A stretch of 64,000 nucleotides of DNA from Pictodentalium vernedei. Lineage: Eukaryota > Mollusca > Scaphopoda > Dentaliida > Dentaliidae. Position 1 is the first letter of the stretch, and each line of letters begins with the position of its first letter. The position numbers and the translations under genes are program-made. The notes under the pieces were generated by a model. That model was not told the origin of the DNA, made no database searches, and saw nothing but the letters and a program-made list of their open reading frames with translations. This document shows, piece after piece, positions 56,441 through 64,000 of this stretch. The stretch covers positions 169,217,453 through 169,281,452 of the forward strand of contig CM062290.1 in NCBI GenBank assembly GCA_031216915.1. The letters run 5' to 3'.

Positions 56441-57669
56441 CATGTTTGCACTTCTGTGTGATAGGTTATCCACAAAGTAGAAGAGAACATCATGTTAAGC
56501 ACAGCCATCATTCAGAAGAACCTCGACTATTTTTACCAGCTCATGTTGAAAATGATGTTGGAGGAGGAGGAGGAGGAGGTGGTGGAGGAGGAGGTAGAAC
56601 AGATGGACTAGGAATAGGAGGCGCTGGCGGTGGTGGTGGTGGTGGAGGCGGAGGTGGAACCAACAATGTTGGTGATGCTGTTATTGTGAGAGCTGGAGGT
56701 CAAACGATAACGAGAATCGGACAACCCGGTGGAGCGATAACTGGTGGTGCAGGTGGAGGAGGCGGTGGTGGTGCAGCTGTTGGAGGCACGAATGTTATAG
56801 GATTCGGAAGAGACGGAGCTGACGGCGCAGGTGGTGGCGGAGGAGGAGGTGGTGGAGGAACAGTTGGCGGAGGCGGTGGAGGTGGTGGGGGTGGCGGAGG
56901 GGACACCTTTCTTGGACAAGGTAGTAATCGCGCAATCACAGGTCATCAAGTTCTCCAACGAGTAGGACCAGGAGGAGGTGGCGGTGGTGGAGGCGGAGGC
57001 GGAGGCGCTGGCAACAACCGTGGACTGATTGGTGTAGATGGTAGAAATCTTATTGTTGGAGGCACTGGTAATCGCGCAATCACAGGTCATCAAGTTCTCC
57101 AACCAGTAGGACCAGGAGGAGGTGGAGGTGGCGGTGGTGGAGGCGCTGGCAACAACCGTGGACTGATTGGTGTAGATGGTAGAAATCTTATTGTTGGAGA
57201 CACTGGTAATCGCGCAATCACAGGTCATCAAGTTCTCCAACCAGTAGGACCAGGAGGAGGTGGCGGTGGCGGTGGTGGTGGTGGAGGCGGAGATGCTGGC
57301 AACAACCGTGTACTGGTTGGTGTAGATGGTAGAAATCTTATTGTTGGTGACACTGGCAGAACTGCACCAAGAAGTTTTGGAGGCGGTGGAGGTGGCGGTG
57401 GAAGTGGTGGTGGCGGAGGAGGCGGAGGAGGAGGTGGAGGTGGAGGTTTTGGAGGAGGCGGCGGATTCGGAGGAGGAATTGGTATTGGGTTAGGGTCACT
57501 TGGTCAATTCGGCTTTGATGGACTTTTTAATGGACAAGGTGGTGCTGGGGCCGGCTTTGGTGGAGGTCCAAATGGCGGCGGAGGAGGGGGAGGTGGGGGC
57601 GGTGGAGGTTTAAGTAATGGACCAAATATCATTTTAGAAAGTAAACCAAGTAAACAAAGAGCATGGTAA
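56441..57669 (+). CDS. Terminal exon of secreted glycine-rich repeat protein
   Basis: The acceptor tttttttcag ends at 56440; the open frame runs to TAA at 57667-57669. There is no ATG at its start (the frame at 56446 is TTG), so it must be spliced to an upstream exon. Joined to 34944-34974 it gives 419 aa: signal peptide, a short basic/His-rich segment (SRREHHVKHSHHSEEPR), then Gly runs separated by non-repetitive spacers. Three 46-48-aa units start near residues 174, 222 and 268 (NRAITGHQVLQ, then NNRGLIGVDGRNLIVG). The C-terminus is LSNGPNIILESKPSKQRAW. Composition and signal peptide fit an extracellular matrix role (shell, byssus or cuticle). I cannot name the protein. No canonical AATAAA is seen in the next 500 bp. 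Confidence 0.65.
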
Positions 57670-58185
57670 ATCCACCACAACTCTGAACATGTTATTGTCA
57701 GCTTTGAATGTTGTATTTTTTTCACATGACTTGCATGAATATAGCCTTGCCAGTCTATATTTTCGGCATTCAATGACACTTTTTAGAATGTCAGAGATCT
57801 AATTCTATATTAGGATTGGCAGTCTGCTGGTTCTGCCTATCTGGATATCAACATTTTATATTCGTCCTTGTTTTTTGTGAATTCCTCCGAAATTTTACGC
57901 ATCATTGTCAAATTACATTCAGCTTTCCTATCAATGAAGTCCATGAACCTCACTGGCGAAGGTAACATTCTAATGGTTGGGTGAAGGGTGGTCACTGAGC
58001 ACTTTCCAAATGGATTGGTAGAACGTCATCGAAAAACGTCGCCACTCAAATTGCCCCATCAGCCCCAAGATGGCATGAAGGCAATCAAAGCGATAGTCAC
58101 AGCATATCAGCTTTCACTTTATCAATCGCCATGATGTTTACCTGTCACGAAAACTAGTTACACCATGACAATTTGCCAATCAATG
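57670..58185. other. 3' region of the glycine-rich gene, nothing further recognised
   Basis: Presumed 3' UTR and downstream sequence. No AATAAA is seen; a gaatataG motif near 57735 is only a weak variant. Confidence 0.35.
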
Positions 58186-58194
58186 CACTTGTTT

Positions 58195-58522
58195 GTTTTT
58201 TTTATTTAATTATTTACTGGGGTGTAACGGCATTTTCGTCAGCCATTTTCACCTCCTGTCCGAGGGTTATACGGGTTTATGAAGCCGTAATACCCGTAGA
58301 GAAACACCGAGCAACTGGCAGACTCCCCAACGTACCAACTTCGCAAAAGCAGAGTTAGTATTGTTGAAGACAAGTGCACCATCGATGTACAGTTCGCCTT
58401 ACTATACAGCGCCACCGTGCCCACATGTGGGTAACCGGGATGAAGTGTCTTGCCCCTGGCGGGGTCAAACCATGAACCTTTCAGTTTGAAGTCCAATGCC
58501 GTAACCACTGAGGCACCGTGAT
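58195..58522 (-). mobile_element. tRNA-headed SINE, full length but diverged
   Basis: Target duplication cacttgttt at 58186-58194 and 58523-58531. Minus-strand head gatcacggtgcctcagtggt; B-box region gtttgaccccg; shared body; tail gtaacggcattttcg-like with an AAATAATTAAATAAA end. Confidence 0.8.
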
Positions 58523-58618
58523 CACTTGTTTTTATTGTTAATAATTACTAAAATATCCAATTTGCGTTGCCACGAAAAAAGTGCACATCTTCAACATATT
58601 CTTTGTTCACAGACCCCT

Positions 58619-58870
58619 TTAACCCTTTACCTAACCCGAAAAGCAGACGACACATGCAAAAATAATTCTTGAATAACTAATGTTTTTCATTTTTTGTCTC
58701 AAAAACATAGGTTATGACCCCTCGTTGGAACGAGCTCGACGAGCTCGCTCCAACGAGGGGTCATAACCTATGTTTTTGAGACAAAAAATGAAAAAAATAA
58801 TGAAAATTAATTGGCGATTTTTGAGAATAGCGCTGGCCGGTTTTGGCCGTTACTTTAGGTAAAGGGTTAA
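58619..58870 (-). mobile_element. TTAA foldback element family A, copy 11
   Basis: TTAA at 58619-58622 and 58867-58870. Shoulder B first, near-perfect hairpin. Among the best-preserved copies, almost identical to copy 1. Confidence 0.9.
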
Positions 58871-59200
58871 AAAGTGATCGTTGATTGCAAGGCGTCGTGA
58901 ACTTGAAAACCTTTCAGAATTTTTCTTCTTGTGACCCGTTTATTGATAGCAACTCCCCCTCCCCCAATATGGCGGCTGTTGAGACATTTTTCTGAATATA
59001 CCGGTAACCATAGAGATCAGTAAGGATGGTCCACGCAATAACGTTTCTTTGTGCCACTTCTAGGCGGCGATGTAGTTACGTTTGCATTGATTGAAAGTTT
59101 CTGTCGGACATGCCTCAATAAGGACTGAAGCCAGTATTATAAAACTTTTACAATTGTGTTTTCTTGAATTGTATTTTCTACCTATTAGTATAGCTGACTA

Positions 59201-59288
59201 AAATGATTCATTAGCATTTGAAAAGATCTGGTAATTTGCCAGTTGGCAAATTGCCAGATCTTTGAAAATGCTAATGGTTCATTTTAAC
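59201..59288. repeat. Foldback element
   Basis: aaaatga.tcattagcattt, gaaaagatctggtaatttgc is mirrored by gcaaattgccagatctttga, aaatgctaatggttcatttt. Arms are about 40 bp with almost no loop. Confidence 0.75.
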
Positions 59289-59289
59289 C

Positions 59290-60780
59290 CATTTAAAGTC
59301 ATAACTACAAATAGTACGGACCACTGGAGTGTTGTAAGGTATCTACAATTGATACGGCCAAGAGAGGACTGCCGCAGTTACTGTGCAAAGCGCGGCGTCT
59401 GCCAAAGTCCTTCGATCGTACCATGCAGCGCCGTGTTTGGGAGTGGTATGGAAGAAGTAATTATTGGACATGATGTCGCCCAAATTACGCTTTACTATTT
59501 TATGGCCCTTGTTTATTTCGCCATCCCCATGTGTGCTACGTGTCAATACACTGCTTATCAAATCGAACACTAAAATAGCAATATATACCACCAAAGAAAT
59601 ATTTTGGGCTCCGGCCCAAACCGTCGGATCAGTCCCTTTCCTACACAAATGCAGTCATACACACCCACCACTGGTAATTATTTTCTGCACAATAACTAGA
59701 CCATTGCAGAAATACGAAGGTAGATAAATAATCTCTGCCCCCTCATAAATGGTTCTGTTTTATCAAAACGTTTCCCATATAACTTTACAATATCATCTCC
59801 CCGAACTTCATTAAATACTCCTAGTCCAGTGATTCTATGGATTAGAATTTCCCCCTCTGTTGAAGTCTTCTTAAACTTCAAAGTTAGTCTCTAGGGTTTG
59901 ACGACTGACCCGTCTGGACATTACCAGAAAGCTTTTAACATGATTTCACAGAGACTTAATCCTGAAAATCATAGATTAGGATGAGACATTCTCCTATTAC
60001 TTTGATTCAGATTCAAACTGAAATGGCAAGCAGTGGAAGCACTCCAGTTAACCTCCACCAAGGAAATTCGGTAAAATTGCACCATTTGGCAAAGTGTGGC
60101 ATGGGTGTTCTTGGACACCAAAGATATAATCATGACGGTCTATCTGAATAAACATCACTTCGTAAATGACCAACATGATGCCACATCATAATTATAACAG
60201 TTGAGAGAAGGTATCAAAGAAAACGGCGTGGGTAATTCAGATCGGGGGGAGGGGGGTTGCTTCAGCCTCAGCGAAATGCTACACCTCACAAGTGGCAGTT
60301 GATGTAGCAGCAGAATGTGCAGTGGGAATACATCCTCAACCTCTTTACTCTATTGCCCCCCCCCCCCCCCCCCCCCAACGGACCTCAGTATTTTCCCAAA
60401 GCTCAAACTAAACCTGTTTTACATTTCATAATGCGTTAACTGGTTTGGTGCTGTGGGGGCTTTTTTGCGCGGGTGAAAACGAAGACATTCTGCAGACAGG
60501 GAATTACTGTGGCATCCCTGGAATAAGTGTATTGAGGTCCTTTGGGATTATATTAGCAGGCATATGGAAAACATTTTGATACAGCAGGACCGTCAATGTG
60601 AGGCTACGAAACTTTTGATTCACCCTCGTAAAATATTCCAAATTAATTATGCATTTCATACAGAATCGTTAATGGAGGTCATGAGGCCTTCCTCCCAAAG
60701 CTTTACATCTGCGCGACTGATAGAACGTGAGCAAACGACAGGCCGTGGCTGCTTTATCGTCCGGTAGCCATATGGGATAA
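59290..60780. other. No gene recognised
   Basis: Short ORFs overlap on both strands around 59262-59727 without motifs. Poly-G and poly-C tracts occur at 60245-60260 and 60357-60377. Confidence 0.35.
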
Positions 60781-60789
60781 CCTTGCAAT

Positions 60790-61740
60790 GTCGGGTCAAC
60801 ACATGGAATGAGCATGCACATCAACTTGTTCGCGTCCGGGCCATAATCTTTTAACCATTTACCAAACGTAACGCCCAAAACCGCCCAGCCCTATTCACAA
60901 TTGCCAATCAGTTTTCATTATTTTTTTAAATTTTTTTTCCTCACAAAGCTTATGACCCCTCATTGGAACGAGCGCGCTGAGTTCGTAACAAGGAGGGTCA
61001 TAAGTTATGTTTTTGAGGCAAAAAATAAACAAAAATAGTTATTTAATAATTTTGTTTGCAAGTGCTTTCCATGTACGTAAAGGGTTAATGGGAAGATATA
61101 TAACGACGAAACATACACAAGGAATGTACCACCTCGAGGTATGTTGCGTACAGAATTCACAACCGACCCGACCCATCAAGGTCAAGGACACAGATAGAAG
61201 TCAACATGTTGAATGAGCAGTAACAAATTTTTCGAGTCCAGCACAAAACAGTTTAGTAGAAACAGATATCACAATGAAACTTACACAACATATGTACCAC
61301 AACTAAACAGTGATTAACATACAAAATTCAAGATCAACCCACCACGTCAAGGAAAGGGTCAACACACGGAATAACTATGCACATCAACTTGTTCGTTTCC
61401 GGGCCATGACTTTTTAGTAATAGGGGATGCTAGAATAGATCTTAAACAACAAATGTACAAAATTCGCATTGGCCTATCAAGGTCAAGGTCACAGATAGGT
61501 GTCAAAACTTAGAATCAACATGCACATCAGCTTTTTAGTGTCAGGGACATAACTTTTTAGGGGAAGGAGACATCACGATGAAATTTACACAACACATGGA
61601 CTATTATTAGACAGGGACTAACAAAATTCACGACTGACGCACCAAGGTCAAAGACAGAGGTCAACACATACAACATCATGTACAACACCTTTTTAATGTC
61701 CATCCTCTAACCTTTTAGTTGAAGGTGATATAGCAATGAA
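60790..61740. repeat. Diverged tandem array, unit about 130-170 bp
   Basis: Units share catgcacatcaacttgttcg..tccgggccataactttttag, gatat.acaatgaaacttacacaa and tcaaggtcaaggacacagat. The tcaaggtcaagg block occurs near 61178, 61346, 61477 and 61643. The first unit is interrupted by foldback copy 12. Confidence 0.6.
60851..61088 (+). mobile_element. TTAA foldback element family A, copy 12
   Basis: TTAA at 60851-60854 and 61085-61088. Shoulder A (gcccaaaaccgcccagccct), a diverged hairpin with gaacgagcgcgctgagttcg, then shoulder B. It sits inside a unit of the tandem array, whose sequence resumes directly after it. Confidence 0.8.
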
Positions 61741-61929
61741 ACTTGTGCAACAAGTATCACAACATGGTGGTGTGTCGCTTTCAGAATTTTCTGTTCAAAT
61801 ATGCGACTCTGGGCGAAATATTGGAAATTTCTGGCGGTCATCTTGAACACCATCTTGATTATCTCGAGTTGCCAAAAGTTTACAGAGTGACATTATTAAG
61901 ATTCGGATTCAGAACGAAAAATTAGCCTA

Positions 61930-63180
61930 CAAACGACCAAAAAAACTTTTACTTTCCGACACTGCAAAGTTAGCATTATAAGGGCCATATGGCTGCCGTA
62001 CTATTAAAATTAGCTGATTAATAAAACATTAAATTTTTCTTTCGTTACAAAGAAATAACATCCAACTAAATTTTTTACGAATCTTAAAAAAGAAATAAAC
62101 GTAACCTAGCACAATGGGTGTTGGAGGTAAAAAAAGGTCAAAAATACTTCGCGCAGCGAGGTACAATCTTTGTTTACAGTATCTATGTGCACAAGTTAAT
62201 AAAATGCCAAGCAGTTTTCTATTTAGTGGTGCTTCGGGTCAATTTCTGCATCCACCACGGTCACTTACCACGGGGAGCAACAAATGTAAAGACGTATCCG
62301 CAAAGCACTGGCAACGGTTCTGCGCCCATAGCGACAGAATAGACCCGTTTTGTGCTGATCACAAAAGTTTAAGGAATATTTACCGACTGCTAAAGTGCGG
62401 AAGTCACCGGCCTTGTGCATCAGTCTGTCTTTACAATACCTTTCATCGAAAGACCGTTCGACTTACATAACGGTATAGCACGTGACATTCACCACTTCGA
62501 GTATGAAAGCCATAGTCCGCCTAACACCTGATCATGATTTTTGCCGCGGTACAACTTTCACGTGGTAGAATGTTAAGTTTGAAAGTCAACATAGGGAATA
62601 ACAGTTGAAGGTCATAAGAGGTGCTATTTTGTTTTCTTTCGGCCGTGTGAAGACCATGTCATTCAAGTGAAATGACCTCTAATGATACTTATCACCACAT
62701 TTCGACTTCAAGTTGCCAATATGAAGCTGAAGGTCTGCGTCATAGATCAAAGCTGAAACTTTAGGACAGCAAAAATGTAATGTGTGCACTACAATTTTTG
62801 ACCCTAATGACCTTCACTTCGATTTATGGCATGTCACTTAAAATTGCCTTAGCCAAGGAGCCGCTTGAAGTGGAAGGTTAAAGGTCACCGATACAAAAAT
62901 GTTTTTCTGCAGCAGTTTGTGTATCCCGCTACGGGTTTTAAAACTTTTGCCACTTACCTTCATTTTGGAAACAAAAAAGTTGCAGACGCCGCTAAGATCA
63001 AGTCTGAATCTCGAGGCATTAGGTCAAAGAAAGTAAATCTTCGGTCACCGTCTGTGTTTTGGTTACAGTATTTGAACCGATGCCATTCGACTTCATCTTG
63101 ATCTTGCAAAAGATGGCCTTAGCCCCTAGTACACTGGAAGTACAACAGAATCTTCTCCAGCCACTCTGTTTTTCGTCTGT
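61930..63180. other. No gene supported
   Basis: Contains a 118-codon plus-strand ORF (62114-62470) in an acceptable ATG context. It lacks recognisable motifs, and an overlapping frame of similar start is also open. AAGGTCA-type motifs recur at 62600-62890, as in many mollusc repeats. Confidence 0.35.
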
Positions 63181-63186
63181 GTAACT

Positions 63187-63446
63187 ATGAATTTAACCAA
63201 ATATATCTTGTTTGACAGAGCCCACGAGCTCTGTCAAACAAGGTATATTTGGTTAAATATCAAATTGCATTATGGGAAGTATTTGCTGTTGAAAACATGG
63301 CCATTTTGACATCAGTGTGCAGAGGGTCAAAGGTCTCACCGAGCTCTGTCAAACAAGGTATATTTGCTTAAATATCGAACTTCATTATGAGAAGTATTTG
63401 CTGCTGAAAACATGGCAATTTTGACATCAGTGTGCAGAGGGTTAAA
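63187..63446. mobile_element. Foldback family C with duplicated right half
   Basis: A hairpin around gacagagcccacgagctctgtc is followed by the right half ending catcagtgtgcagagggt (about 63327). A second copy of that right half (from ccgagctctgtcaaacaagg to gtgtgcagagggttaa) follows at about 63338-63442. The left terminus is missing. 63450-63705 shows nothing recognised. Confidence 0.65.
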
Positions 63447-63711
63447 GGTCTAGTAGCTGATCAAATGTCAAATTCATGGGGAAAAATTTCATCTCTGACA
63501 GTCTTTCTGCACTCTGTGTCTGAGGAGTTTTAGTGTTGAATCAAATGACCTGTTGGAATTGATTTTGATTTTGATTTAGTAAGCTAGAGTTTAGAGGTCA
63601 AGGTCGAGAATTAAACCCTATGGTCATTTGGAGAATAAAAAATAAGAAAAGGGTGTCTCTGTTTGAAATCCATCTTTTGAAACAATTCAAGTGTGAAGTC
63701 AATTTCGTTGC

Positions 63712-64000
63712 AAAATATATTTATCGGGGTTTAAGGGAACTTTCGACAGTCAGATTTACGGGCAGACGAACCCGGAGTACCCTAACAGAACCACTGTACA
63801 GGGAGAGTAACTGTGAGCCTCTTCAACTTACTAAGTTGGCTTTGGTGGAAGGTACATGTAACATCGACGTGTAGTAGTACACTGCGCCACCGTGTACCCA
63901 ATCAATTGGGATAAAGTGTATTCTTCGAAAACACAAAGCATATGACGCGTGTCAGGAATCAACCTAAGATCTTTCCATCTGAATTCCAATGCTTTAACCA
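63712..64000 (-). mobile_element. tRNA-headed SINE, diverged, reaching the window end
   Basis: Antisense tail (atttatcggggtttaaggga), body (acccggagtaccctaacaga, acatcgacgtgtagtagtac) and part of the head (tttccatctgaattccaatg) with taacca at the very end. The A box would lie beyond the window. Confidence 0.7.

Noticed and set aside
56608..57240. 210-codon Ser/Thr-rich ORF on the minus strand
   Set aside because: It is the reverse complement of the glycine-rich exon, where GGN codons read as Thr/Ser or Pro in antisense frames.
62114..62470. 118-codon ORF as a small host gene
   Set aside because: Reasonable ATG context, but no motif, signal peptide or splice site, and a second frame is equally open.

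Overview
This is animal DNA, most probably from a bivalve or another mollusc. There are no operons or dense genes. The repeats are the kind common in molluscs: tRNA-headed SINEs, CR1/L2/I-type LINEs, hAT and TTAA-target foldback elements, and tandem-core elements ending in ACGGACGACGG-type sequence. The taxon is inferred from this repeat mix and is not proven. Nearly all of the 64 kb is mobile DNA, much of it nested.

One host gene can be argued for. A TATA-type promoter at 34.88 kb leads to a 31-nt first coding exon (34944-34974, MKAAVTCIVL) with a consensus donor. An acceptor at 56440 opens a 1,229-nt terminal exon coding for a glycine-rich, tandem-repeat protein. The phases match, and joining the two completes a hydrophobic signal peptide that neither exon holds alone. 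The product would be a secreted glycine-rich protein of about 419 aa, resembling shell- or byssus-matrix proteins, with a 21.5-kb intron full of transposons.

0-11 kb holds a LINE endonuclease scrap, then a long decayed LINE (about 2.27-8.99 kb) whose ORF1 has a coiled coil and an SGNH-esterase-like domain. A 5'-truncated LINE interrupts it, flanked by 69-bp duplications. A second LINE (9.0-11.04 kb) follows, with YADD intact. 11-18 kb holds a hAT-type element, LINE scraps, a 110-bp satellite inside a pair of direct repeats, and an L2/CR1-like LINE (15.3-17.5 kb). 18-26 kb holds SINEs, an unidentified broken protein gene on the minus strand (19.6-20.4 kb), and a decayed YR/DIRS-like retroelement (22.1-24.0 kb, with an SGNH-like C-terminal remnant at 24.7-25.1 kb). 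26-43 kb is foldback elements, hAT-type elements, SINEs and a 163-bp tandem-core element. 43.6-49.9 kb is a full-length I-type LINE on the minus strand: two long overlapping ORFs, endonuclease, RT and RNase H motifs intact, and 11-bp target duplications. 50-64 kb holds another hAT element, the second tandem-core element, the glycine-rich exon and more SINEs and foldbacks.

The repeats form a network. About fifteen copies of one TTAA-target foldback family sit in LINEs, the DIRS-like gag region and a tandem array. Two SINEs carry a head that joins a tRNA-like A-box region to 5S-rRNA-like sequence, while their neighbours carry a tRNA head on the same body. The tails of those SINEs match the 3' end of the intact LINE, which is therefore their likely retroposition partner.
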